From positions 1,843,501-1,907,500 of the forward strand of contig WSYJ01000186.1 of assembly GCA_020186115.1 (NCBI GenBank): a stretch of DNA of 64,000 nt, written 5' to 3'. Position numbers and translations under genes: made by a program. The notes beneath the pieces were generated by a model that had not been told where the DNA came from, did not search any database, and saw nothing but the letters and a program-made list of their open reading frames with translations. The DNA comes from Histomonas meleagridis (taxonomy: Eukaryota > Parabasalia > Tritrichomonadida > Dientamoebidae). Shown piece after piece: positions 1 to 8,657 of this stretch (positions are counted from its first letter, which is position 1; the number at the start of each line of letters is the position of its first letter).

Positions 1-214
1 CGTTTTTCCAAAAATTAAAAAGATATTGGTAATGATTGTTAGAAGTTGAATCAAAAGGGGGAAGCTTGTCTAGCATGCGCTGAGCAATATTTCCAAGTGG
101 ATAAGAGAATGAATTCAATCTTGTGGAGATTAATGATTCAGCTCCACTTGTCATTTCTTGCAATTTTACTGTATAATAAACTATACAATTTCCAGCAGTT
201 ATTTCTGGAGAAGA
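1..214 (-). CDS. Longin-domain (VAMP/R-SNARE-like) protein, N-terminal part, cut by window edge
   Basis: The minus strand is open from about 214 to the window edge and reads like the start of a longin domain: a first strand (IVYYTVKL), then a GNIAQ helix leading to DKLPPF and NHYQYLF. This resembles the G-N-x(n)-KLPP layout of longin-type R-SNAREs, which act in vesicle fusion. The first in-frame ATG is at 154, but the first beta strand is encoded upstream of it, after an in-frame TAA near 219. The start is therefore uncertain, or the gene is slightly damaged. The SNARE helix and membrane anchor would lie off the left edge. The call rests on pattern similarity only; a phytolongin-type protein is equally possible. 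Confidence 0.5.
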
Positions 215-581
215 GGGTTATTTGGTACCCTGTGAAAAAATTGAATTGGGAAAAAGTAAAGTGAAGAAATCCCGGAGGTTGGAATAAATGGTTCTAAAAA
301 ATCAACAACACATTTGAACAAAAATAAGAGACAAAAATCACTTTTCAATCAAACTATAATTTGGCATAAAAAAATTCTCTGAAAAAATAAAACAAACGGC
401 AACAGATTTTTAACAAACTCATCAAAATTTCATACTAGAGCTAACACATTGCTTAGCTTGCTAATAATGTGACTTATAGATGCCCATCAGTCTTTTTCAT
501 CAGATAATTGAGTTAAAATAGAAATTGCTGATGCAAGTGAATCCTTTTTAATTGATTGGATAACAACTAAATGGATAAAAC
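215..581. other. Intergenic, no gene recognised
   Basis: AT-rich stretch with frequent stops in all frames. A GCTAACACATTG string near 437 partly resembles the trichomonad branch point/3' splice motif but lacks its AG, and no matching 5' splice motif was seen. Confidence 0.5.
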
Positions 582-1010
582 TTATGAACTCAAATGGTGC
601 AATCGAAAGCAATGAAAACTTTCAACGCCAATAATGATACCATGTTGTAAGTCATCATCCAAAAACAATTCATTATTATCAGCACCTAGAAGACGCCATT
701 GTTCACCAAATAATAACAATGGCCATGAATTAGAACCTGTTTCTTGGAACCCGAAACCATCAGAAAAATTTTTTATTTTATTCGAATGATATAATAAAAG
801 TAATTTTCGATTTAATGTATGAATTGCAATTAATTCCGGATTTAGAAATGCAACTCGTTTTATGATTGGCTTACCTAAATTACTTGTCGAAATAGGTTTC
901 TCGGGATTATCAAAAAGATAAAATGATAAACTATCTCTAAAAGCTATAAGTAATTTAGATACAGAAATCGAAATCGAAATCACTTTTTCATTTAATGAAA
1001 ATGAAAACAA
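582..1010 (-). CDS. Hypothetical 142-aa protein, propeller-like strands
   Basis: The protein has no recognised family. Its sequence alternates short hydrophobic strands (VISISIS, KLLIAFRD, LIAIHTL, KLLLLYHS), as in beta-propeller blades, and ends with GVESFHCFRLHHLSS. It is short for a complete propeller, so it may be the surviving C-terminal piece of a larger WD40-type protein. The 281 bp upstream contain no convincing additional coding sequence in frame. Codon use is similar to that of neighbouring genes. It could be a small real gene or a remnant. Confidence 0.4.
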   Translation of the reverse strand: MFSFSLNEKVISISISVSKLLIAFRDSLSFYLFDNPEKPISTSNLGKPIIKRVAFLNPELIAIHTLNRKLLLLYHSNKIKNFSDGFGFQETGSNSWPLLLFGEQWRLLGADNNELFLDDDLQHGIIIGVESFHCFRLHHLSS

Positions 1011-1291
1011 AATTTCGATTTTTTCATTTTTAATAGTTAAGCCAGAATTTTTTTTCGATCAAATAGCAATGCATATATCATTCGAAAAAATTGCAGAATA
1101 TATTAGGGGTGTATAGGGGTATTTCTGCCGGATAGGAATTAATTCGGTGGCTACACCGAAAATTAAGGTAAACTATGTTCAAATGGAAACAAAGAATCCG
1201 ACTTTTTGAATGGTATTTCTATCAAAAACGATCAAAAGTAGTTATTGTTTTGGCTAATTAACGTACATATAAACGGTTTTGCGCAAAAATT

Positions 1292-1896
1292 TTGACAAAA
1301 AACCAAAAAGGGTACAAGGCTTGTATTGTCGGAGCTCCACTAGTAGGTAAAACTTCTTTAGCAATAACATACAAGCAAGGCGTTTTTCCAAACACCGAAT
1401 ATATACCAACATGCATAGATGACTATCAAAAAGATGTTAATTACGAAGGAAAAACAATTAAACTAAACATATGGGATATAAGCTGGCAAGTGATGAATAT
1501 GATGTTATTAGAATATTTCATTATTCAAATGCCAGTGTTTTTCTTCTATGTTTTTCACTTGTGGATTCACTATCTTTAGAATCTGTAACAAAACAATGGG
1601 TTCCAGAAGTAAGACAATACTGTCCTGGTGTTCCTATTCTTTTAGTAGGTACGAAATCCGATATTAGAGATCAACCAAACGCGAATGATCTTTTTTTTTA
1701 TGAACCTATTTCTTCAGATAGAGGGCAAGAAAAAGCAAACGAAATCGGTGCATCTTCTTATATTGAATATTCTTCTAAAAATGGATATAATGTAAATGAA
1801 ACTTTTCAACTTGCAGTCGAATGTTTCATGAAAGGGAAAAAATCTAAAACAGACAAACCACGCAATCACAAAAAAGAAGTTTGTAAAATTTTTTAA
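1292..1896 (+). pseudogene. Rho/Rac-like small GTPase, broken
   Basis: The reading shows Rho-family GTPase motifs in order: P-loop GAPLVGKTS, effector region with YIPTCIDDY, Rho-type G4 VGTKSDIRD, G5 YSSKNG, a lysine-rich tail and a C-terminal CaaX box (CKIF) for prenylation. Two faults break it. There is no in-frame ATG: the reading opens with TTG at 1292 after a stop at 1259. The G3 motif (normally DTAGQE) is also split by two single-base insertions about ten bases apart, near 1481 and 1490-1491, which move the frame twice. The 5' half is in one frame (to about 1480) and the 3' half in another (from 1492). The rest is well kept, so the damage looks recent, or reflects sequence errors. Confidence 0.75.
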
Positions 1897-2115
1897 AGTT
1901 ATAAAATCTATGATGTGTTTTTTGATTTAGTTTAATTTCATTATTCATTGCTCAATACGAAATAATTATTCATTTTGATAAACTGATAGTTAATAGGGAA
2001 CATATTATATTTTATCAAATTGCAGAAAGAATAAAAACATTAAAAAAATAAAATACTTCTTTATGAATAGTAGAAAATTTATACAATCAAAGAATGCATT
2101 TTTTTCACTAAAAGT

Positions 2116-4305
2116 TCATATTTTGTTCACGATGTTGTCTTCGTTAAAGTCAGTTGTAAATGGATCTTCATCAATGTTTGCATTAATCATTCCGACAGTG
2201 AAATTTCCATTAAAATCGCTATTCGATGATTTCGAACTTTCACTTTCATTAAGTTCGAGTTTCTTTTTACTATAAATTTTAATAAAACAAACAATAAATA
2301 TTATAACAATTACAACAACTGGAATTATAACCCCAATTATAATATAAATTGTATTATTTTTATTATCATTAATTTGCTCAACATTTTTATTATGAATAGT
2401 GAAAAAATATGAATAAAAATTATAATATGAAGAATAAAAAATGATAGTGTAGTCATAATAAATGAGCTTTGTTTTAATATAGAAATTTTGTGAACCAAAA
2501 TATGAATTTATATACGTAATTAACACAGAAGATCCAACAATACTAAGTGATTGTGAAACTGAAATTGAAAACACTAAAGTAACAGAATATGTAACGTTAA
2601 CATTAGAATGTAAATCTGTAAACTTATTTGATTGAGTACATGTATCACTTTGTGTAAATGTATTTGATTGTGAATATGTATCACTTTGAGTGAATGCATT
2701 CGATTGAGAAAATGTATTTGTTGATGGTTCCATTTCCATAAAGAAGTGTGATGTTTCGCTTAAATTTCCGAAATGATTAATTGCCGCAACATGAATATAT
2801 ACATTATCATTAATGATATTGACAATATATCCTGATGTAGTTTTGTTAAACTTATCAATTTCCATATTAAGTGTGATAGTTGTATATCGATTTTTATCAA
2901 TGATATAATAATATTCCCGAATCCCATTTGGATTTTCGAATGGAACAATATTTGATTGATATTTTGCATTGTGATTATTGTCGTAACCAACTACGCGATA
3001 CAAACGTATGTCTTTTTTATCTTCTAAATTTATTAAAACTGTTCTTTCATTACCATATCGTGTGATATTTGGCTTTTTTGGTGAGCTTATGTTGATGCTA
3101 ATTGAATTATCATATGAAAAATGATTTTTAGTTCGTTGATACAAATAACAAATTGTATTTACAATTAGCTTTCGTTCCTCTTCTGTGGTTTGTAAGATAT
3201 CGTGACCTGCTTGAATTATGGCTGTGTTTTTATGCGTCGTCAAATAATAATGTGGATTTCCATATCTAGTTTTGGAATAACCTGTAAGATTCCATGCATA
3301 TGTTTCTGCTGCAGTAAAATTTCCTTCATATTGATCTTTAGGAATATCTTGAGGTCGATTACTTAATTCCATCCAAACATCGCCGAAAGCTGCACTTTCA
3401 GCTGTGTGTGTGATTGGAATTGACATATTTCCTTGATGAATTTCATACGGAAATTGCGTCGGCAATCCGACTTTTTTAACAAACATTTCACCAGACCAAT
3501 GACGCCATTTATCATTTATTGTTCCATTTGAGCATTTCGGAAAATATTTACATTCTGTCGTTCCAAGTTTAATCCCAAATTTATCTGCAATGCGACCAAG
3601 TCCAACTTCATTGCCAAATTCTGATCCTATAACATCATGTCCAAGCATAACACCATATCCAAGATCGATATATTGTGAAACAAGTTCAACTGATTCATCA
3701 TTGAGAAAATCTTTACCATTTGAATCATAAGTTCCGAAAAATATAACATCATAATTTATCATATCTTCCAATTTCATATTTTCAAATTCAGAATTACTAA
3801 TTGGAATGACATTAATAATTTTACCATTTGTAATAGGATTTTGATTTAATGGTTTAAAGCTATAATTTACATTGTCATAAACATAATTACCACCTTCTAG
3901 CCAGACTTTCAAACAAGCTGAGATAGGCATAGCAAGATTTGATGCATTTGAATCTTCAAAATAAAAAGTTACATTTAATATGCCACTAATGAACTCAGAA
4001 GGATATACATTGAGAACATTAACTTTCTCTGTTGAGTTATAGTCAAATGTGCTCAAAGGCAACCAATTTGTTCCGTTATCATTTGAGAAATAAACAATGA
4101 AAGATGCATTTTGAGTTTCATGATGGTTCGTCCAATTCAATAAAACGCGTGTTCCAACATTTTGGACAGAAAGGTTGATGGTATTATTAACAGCAAAAGT
4201 AAGTTTGAATAAGAAAAAAAACAAATTCGATTTTTTTTTTGAAACGCAAAAGTGACTGAAACTTTTCGAATATTGAAAGAAGAAACCATTTTTTTCAATG
4301 ATCAC
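2116..4305 (-). CDS. Single-pass surface glycoprotein with hexapeptide stalk and DPF tail
   Basis: 729-aa protein. A hydrophobic stretch near residues 26-41 (NLFFFLFKLTFAVNN) looks like a signal sequence, set back behind an odd polar leader, so the true start is uncertain. The ectodomain has a fibronectin-III-like strand region (about 42-150) and an alpha/beta domain (about 155-400; IINVIPIS, VIFFGTYD, GVMLGHD) reminiscent of a glutamine-amidotransferase-like fold, with many N-glycosylation sequons. About residues 526-563 form a Ser/Thr stalk of six-residue repeats of the type SNTFTQ. A transmembrane helix lies near 652-675, followed by a cytoplasmic tail containing EDPFTTDF (DPF about 714-716), similar to endocytic adaptor-binding motifs. 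The identical stalk design occurs in the BspA-like gene at the right edge. Its role is inferred to be cell-surface adhesion or recognition; the ligand is unknown. Confidence 0.75.
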   Translation of the reverse strand: MIIEKNGFFFQYSKSFSHFCVSKKKSNLFFFLFKLTFAVNNTINLSVQNVGTRVLLNWTNHHETQNASFIVYFSNDNGTNWLPLSTFDYNSTEKVNVLNVYPSEFISGILNVTFYFEDSNASNLAMPISACLKVWLEGGNYVYDNVNYSFKPLNQNPITNGKIINVIPISNSEFENMKLEDMINYDVIFFGTYDSNGKDFLNDESVELVSQYIDLGYGVMLGHDVIGSEFGNEVGLGRIADKFGIKLGTTECKYFPKCSNGTINDKWRHWSGEMFVKKVGLPTQFPYEIHQGNMSIPITHTAESAAFGDVWMELSNRPQDIPKDQYEGNFTAAETYAWNLTGYSKTRYGNPHYYLTTHKNTAIIQAGHDILQTTEEERKLIVNTICYLYQRTKNHFSYDNSISINISSPKKPNITRYGNERTVLINLEDKKDIRLYRVVGYDNNHNAKYQSNIVPFENPNGIREYYYIIDKNRYTTITLNMEIDKFNKTTSGYIVNIINDNVYIHVAAINHFGNLSETSHFFMEMEPSTNTFSQSNAFTQSDTYSQSNTFTQSDTCTQSNKFTDLHSNVNVTYSVTLVFSISVSQSLSIVGSSVLITYINSYFGSQNFYIKTKLIYYDYTIIFYSSYYNFYSYFFTIHNKNVEQINDNKNNTIYIIIGVIIPVVVIVIIFIVCFIKIYSKKKLELNESESSKSSNSDFNGNFTVGMINANIDEDPFTTDFNEDNIVNKI
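2614..2730 (-). repeat. 18-bp tandem repeats encoding a hexapeptide stalk
   Basis: Six units of 18 bp encode variants of the hexapeptide [S/T]N[T/A]FTQ (SNAFTQ, SDTYSQ, SNTFTQ, SDTCTQ and others). The units are imperfect copies, which suggests expansion by slippage or unequal recombination within the stalk of the surface protein. Confidence 0.75.
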
Positions 4306-4558
4306 TTTGTGAAATCCAAAACGATACCTTCACCTCACCTTTCACACAGCTCACTAATTTGTTAAATTGAAATCAATTTTTCAAGATTTGGGACAAACTT
4401 CCATATTGTTTCATTTGTAATATCATAGTCATAATTATGATATTTTATTCACAGATATAAATGTCTAAAATTCGAAAAACGAATATTTTTGAATGTGCTT
4501 TGTGACAATATCATAATGTGAATAAATTCTCAGATTTTACATATTATAATTGGTTATT

Positions 4559-7555
4559 TTATTGAATATATTTTGACAAGTTTGAGTGAACCTGAAGGAT
4601 GAAATGTTGATTCCACTTTAACAATTGGTGCAACTCTTCTTCAGGGATATTACGCACGCATTTAGCAAGTTCGCACATTATTTCATTCGGTACAATTTGC
4701 AGACACCATTCGCCCGATGCGAATATGTTTGCTAATATTCTATTTACGTGTGGCGCAGTAATTTCCGGTAACTTCTGCATTGCAACGAACAAAAACTTTG
4801 CTGTGAATGGAATATCATCATCATCCACAACAGGCGGTAAACCAGAAAGAACGACATTTAAATCATCGTTACTTACATTTGGTTGGAATACCGAATATAT
4901 CGAACACCAAAGTGTTAATGCTGTTTCTATTATCATATCTGATTCATAACATCCGCTTGTTTTCGATGCAATTAATGAATCGACGTTATGTTTTAATAAA
5001 GCAATTTGTTGTTGTGTGAATATATTACTTCGTGAATGAATTAAATAATTCATTGCTGACAAAATAATATTTTTCACATTTGTATTATTATTTGAATTTA
5101 ACATTTTAAATCCAATGTCACATGCAATTGAAGCAACTTTATCATTATCTGGACAATTCATACATATAACACTTAACGTATGTACAATATATGCCTTAAT
5201 TTGATTCTTTTTAGAGTTTAAATGCGGTCTGAAGATTTGTATGAATTCTTCAATTAGACCCGACACTTTTTGGCCGATAGAAAATATGAACATTCGAATA
5301 CAAAAGAACAATTGATATAATACATTTGAATCAATAATTTTACCACCAGCAACTATTACTTTAAGTTTACCACGCATACAATCCGAAATTAACATGAATG
5401 ATTTTTGTAATTGTTCAACAGTAAATTGGTTTCCATAACTAATGAAAATAGAACCTAATGAAATGAAAAGTTGTTGAACAAATGATACATCTGTACATTG
5501 ATATAATTTATCGATTAATATATCAAGAAGAGGTGAAGCATCAAATTGAAGTGTTTTTAATCCTTCATTCATTAAAAGGATACTATTAGCAGCAGCGATT
5601 TGTATTTGTTCTTCAGGATTATCCAAGAATTGACATATAATATGAACAATTTGTTGTACATAATTTATCATTTCGTGTGGTAATTCGGATATAAATGTCG
5701 ATAACGCTTTGATGATTGATGATTCCATTATAACTGTACGTATAGCAATTTGATATTGTTGATTTCCTTCTTCATTATTATCTTCTTCTTCAAGCGCTGA
5801 ATATTGTATCTCTTTTTCTAAAAGATGGAGAAAACTTGGAACAATTCTTGGTATAAATTCCTTTAATGTTAATGGTAATACTTTCGCAATGTTTTGCGTA
5901 CAATTCCCAATGCTTTCACTCATGATATCATCATCAATACTAATCGAATTTAATAACACATTCATTAATGATGGAATATCATTTTGAATTGCAAGTGGTG
6001 CAATTTTTGCTAAGTTACCAAAACATTCAAATACTTTGGCTCGAATCATTTCATCACCATTTAATAGTTGAATTAATATGTTTCGCATTCCTCCATATAA
6101 ATCATTATTAATTTCATCAACATTACAAATCGCACTTGAAATACATGAAATAACTTGTTCATATTGCTCTGGTTGACATTGATTTAATAATGTGACTAAT
6201 GCTGATACTAATTCAATATATTGTGCTGGTGCTTGATCTGCATTATAAAGAACATTATCTAATACCATCATAGCTCTTGGCTCTTGAAGTCTGTTAAATA
6301 AGATGTTTACAATCTCATTGAAAAACTCCGCGTAAATCTCTGAAATTTTGTCAGATGAAATTAACAAAAAAGTGCAACACGAATCAAATAAAAATGGATC
6401 ATTTTGCTTGAGGGATTCTTTGATAAGACTCATAATGTTTTTGGAATTGTCAAGGATTTCTTCTGATGCACCTTCTATTGCACGCGCAAATGATAATATT
6501 GCAATTTGCATGATAATGCCATTATTACTCTGAATACCACTCAAAGAAAATGTTAAAAGCAGTTGAATAAGTTGGCCAGGTTCTTCTGTATTAACTGAAA
6601 GTGATGAAACAAAGTCTTCTACAAATTGTAAATCTGCTAATACACGATCTACCATGCATACTTGGACAGCTAGGTTGAGTACAGCCTTAAGATATATCGG
6701 TAACTGATTATCAACCTCATTTGGTTCGAGTGTAGGTGATGCAGATATTAATGATTGACATGAGAGTTTCAAATCTGGTGATGCATCACTTGTAATCAAA
6801 TTAAATGCGAAGCTAATAAAATCATGAATGTGTGGAATGAAAAGCGGAAACTCATTTAAAAAAAGAGTTGAAATTAAATCAAAAATACACTTAGATTCTG
6901 CAGCACTTGGATCTGTTGTGATGCATAATGTGATCCGCTGTTGTAAAATTTCGGGAATTGTTGTATATGTTAAAAATAAATCATGATTAATTTTAGTAGT
7001 TAACATTTCAAAAAGAGTATATGATGAACAGCGAACTTCACGATCATTACTTACAAATGAAATAAGAAGGAATTGCATTAACTGTTCAAAATATTGAAGA
7101 AGAAGAATTTCAGGCATAATATCAACAATTGAGGTCCAAAGATTAAGAGCTATTGCTTGAGTACTAGGAGAAGGAAAAAATGAAAAAGCAAGCTGAAGAA
7201 ATTCTGGCCAGTCAGTTCCAATTTTTTCCAATAGATCAACAGCTGCATTCCCTAATAATCTTTTGTTTTGAATCTCTGGCTCTGTTTGAATTAATTCGAT
7301 TAAATATTTTTGCAAATTTAAGGTGTATTGATTATCAAAATCTAGTCTTCTTATCATTTGGCTAATTGCAATAATAGCGTATGAACGTATTAATGGATTT
7401 TCGCATTTTTGTACGACAATAAAAAGGTCTGAAAATAATTCAATATGTGTAAATAATTCTTGAAGAGTTTTTGTTGCTGAATCAATTTCATTTTGTGTTC
7501 CATGTAGAGCTGTTTCAAACAATATAACTAGCTGTTGCGCATTTGAAACATTCAT
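4559..7555 (-). CDS. Importin-beta family nuclear transport receptor (importin-5/Kap121-like)
   Basis: The protein is about 998 aa and made of HEAT-like helical pairs throughout, with an N-terminal segment (QQLVILFETALHG, TLQELF, IRSYAIIAISQMIRR) typical of the importin-beta N-terminal region. It would bind Ran-GTP and carry cargo through nuclear pores. The length and the long uniform HEAT solenoid with an acidic insertion (EEEDNNEEGN, about residue 630) fit the importin-4/5 (Kap121/123) branch. The reading frame stays open to an ATG at 7690, but those 45 residues are hydrophobic and unlike the family. The ATG at 7555 (MNVSNAQQL) places the first HEAT helix right at the N-terminus and is preferred. 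The exact subfamily is not certain. Confidence 0.8.
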   Translation of the reverse strand: MNVSNAQQLVILFETALHGTQNEIDSATKTLQELFTHIELFSDLFIVVQKCENPLIRSYAIIAISQMIRRLDFDNQYTLNLQKYLIELIQTEPEIQNKRLLGNAAVDLLEKIGTDWPEFLQLAFSFFPSPSTQAIALNLWTSIVDIMPEILLLQYFEQLMQFLLISFVSNDREVRCSSYTLFEMLTTKINHDLFLTYTTIPEILQQRITLCITTDPSAAESKCIFDLISTLFLNEFPLFIPHIHDFISFAFNLITSDASPDLKLSCQSLISASPTLEPNEVDNQLPIYLKAVLNLAVQVCMVDRVLADLQFVEDFVSSLSVNTEEPGQLIQLLLTFSLSGIQSNNGIIMQIAILSFARAIEGASEEILDNSKNIMSLIKESLKQNDPFLFDSCCTFLLISSDKISEIYAEFFNEIVNILFNRLQEPRAMMVLDNVLYNADQAPAQYIELVSALVTLLNQCQPEQYEQVISCISSAICNVDEINNDLYGGMRNILIQLLNGDEMIRAKVFECFGNLAKIAPLAIQNDIPSLMNVLLNSISIDDDIMSESIGNCTQNIAKVLPLTLKEFIPRIVPSFLHLLEKEIQYSALEEEDNNEEGNQQYQIAIRTVIMESSIIKALSTFISELPHEMINYVQQIVHIICQFLDNPEEQIQIAAANSILLMNEGLKTLQFDASPLLDILIDKLYQCTDVSFVQQLFISLGSIFISYGNQFTVEQLQKSFMLISDCMRGKLKVIVAGGKIIDSNVLYQLFFCIRMFIFSIGQKVSGLIEEFIQIFRPHLNSKKNQIKAYIVHTLSVICMNCPDNDKVASIACDIGFKMLNSNNNTNVKNIILSAMNYLIHSRSNIFTQQQIALLKHNVDSLIASKTSGCYESDMIIETALTLWCSIYSVFQPNVSNDDLNVVLSGLPPVVDDDDIPFTAKFLFVAMQKLPEITAPHVNRILANIFASGEWCLQIVPNEIMCELAKCVRNIPEEELHQLLKWNQHFILQVHSNLSKYIQ

Positions 7556-7984
7556 ATAACTCGATTTTTTGGAGCGGTTCGGGTACCCCTTTGCATGACC
7601 AGAGCCAATGGAGAAATCATTGAAAAAAACACAAGTGTAAATGACATACAACAATTTATTAAGCAAAAACATCATGTACATAAAAAGCAAGAATCTTTTT
7701 CACCAAAGAAATTATTTTTAAATAATTTTCTGAAAAAAATTATTTCTGAAATGAATTGCTTTTTAACTTTCTTATATTGGTAGAGCTAAATAAGTTTGTA
7801 GTTAGTTGAAAAAATATTCTTTTGATTAATTCGAAAAAAGAATTTTGCAAATTTTTGGAAGTGTTGAACATGTTTACAAAATAACATCTAAGGAACTTGT
7901 AAAACCATCTCATTATAAGGGTTAAACAAGATTAAAATCGTTAACAACTATTTTTAAATCAAAAAATTTTAAAAAATCAAAAAA
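7556..7984. other. Intergenic upstream of importin, ends in tRNA terminator
   Basis: Holds the importin promoter side and an AT-rich stretch. The last six bases (7979-7984) are the T6 Pol III terminator of the adjacent minus-strand tRNA. No other gene seen. Confidence 0.5.
7979..7984 (-). terminator. Pol III T6 terminator of tRNA-Thr
   Basis: A run of six T on the minus strand begins at the base right after the tRNA discriminator base, followed by a second T run. This is the usual RNA polymerase III stop. Confidence 0.8.
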
Positions 7985-8057
7985 TGCCCCTGACCGGAGT
8001 CGGACCGGCGACCTTGCGCTTACGAGGCACACGCAATAACCACTATGCTACAGAGGC
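7985..8057 (-). tRNA. tRNA-Thr (anticodon CGT)
   Basis: A 73-nt cloverleaf without intron. The acceptor GCCTCTG pairs with CAGGGGC (one G-U). The D arm has GCA/TGC and a GG-containing loop. The anticodon stem TGTGC/GCGCA holds the loop CTCGTAA with anticodon CGT, reading ACG (Thr). The T stem GCCGG/CCGGT holds the loop TCCGACT, and the discriminator is A. CCA is not encoded. One oddity is C instead of U at position 55 of the T loop, where nearly all tRNAs have U (pseudouridine). All stems pair, so the gene is probably functional. Confidence 0.88.
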
Positions 8058-8179
8058 TCATGTGTTTATTATTGTTAAAGAATTGCCTTAAAGTTACTTT
8101 TGTAACTAAAAAGTGCTTTGTCAAACTATTGCATTTTTAATTTAATTTTAAAGATTTCACAACCTATTAATTTCAAAAA

Positions 8180-8632
8180 ATGTTGCCCGATGATCCTCGT
8201 ATTCATAAAGATTGTTACCGCGCTTTAAATGAAACTATAAAAAATCAAACTTATCGTTATATTACTTTTATACTTAGTGAAAAAGTGTATGATTTTATTT
8301 TGGTGGAAAAAAAAGCAGAAAGAGAATACACACTTGAAGATTTATTTGATGATCTTCCTCCAAATCAGTGTCGTTATGTCTTTTATGACTATGATTTTGT
8401 TGATAAAAATGGAAAGTTAAGAAGAATACCAATATTCATACATTGGATACCAGATGCTTGTCCTATAAGGATGAAAATGCATTCTGTAAGATATAAACAA
8501 GAAATGCATAGAGAAATAAAAAATGTTATTGGAAAAGATTCATTAATATATATAGAAGCAGAAGATGAAAATGAAATTGTAGAGACAGAAATACAATTGA
8601 AGTGTTCAAGATATATTGAAAATCTTAAATAA
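8180..8632 (+). CDS. ADF/cofilin family actin-binding protein
   Basis: 150 aa, the normal length for the family. The fold signature runs through the protein: an N-terminal DDPRIHKDCYRALNE helix, the strands YRYITFILSE and YDFILVEKK, then DDLPPNQCRYVFYDYDF, the actin-binding stretch IFIHWIPDACPIRMKMHS (cofilin long helix after the W-x-P motif) and a KMHSVRYKQEMHREI helix. It would bind and sever actin filaments in the cytoplasm, important for the amoeboid adhesion behaviour of trichomonads. It lies between the tRNA gene and the reductase, convergent with the latter. Confidence 0.88.
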   Translation: MLPDDPRIHKDCYRALNETIKNQTYRYITFILSEKVYDFILVEKKAEREYTLEDLFDDLPPNQCRYVFYDYDFVDKNGKLRRIPIFIHWIPDACPIRMKMHSVRYKQEMHREIKNVIGKDSLIYIEAEDENEIVETEIQLKCSRYIENLK

Positions 8633-8657
8633 GAATAATAAAAAATTTTTATTTTAT

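Noticed and set aside
46-264. 72-codon plus-strand open frame
   Set aside because: It is antisense to the longin-like minus frame, which has the more protein-like composition; no family features.
4375-4450. Short protein-like minus reading (YDITNETIWKFVPNLEKL) upstream of the surface gene
   Set aside because: Only about 28 codons with no start; may be a relic but not supportable.
7556-7690. 45-residue N-terminal extension of the importin
   Set aside because: Hydrophobic leader unlike importins; the ATG at 7555 places the first HEAT helix correctly.
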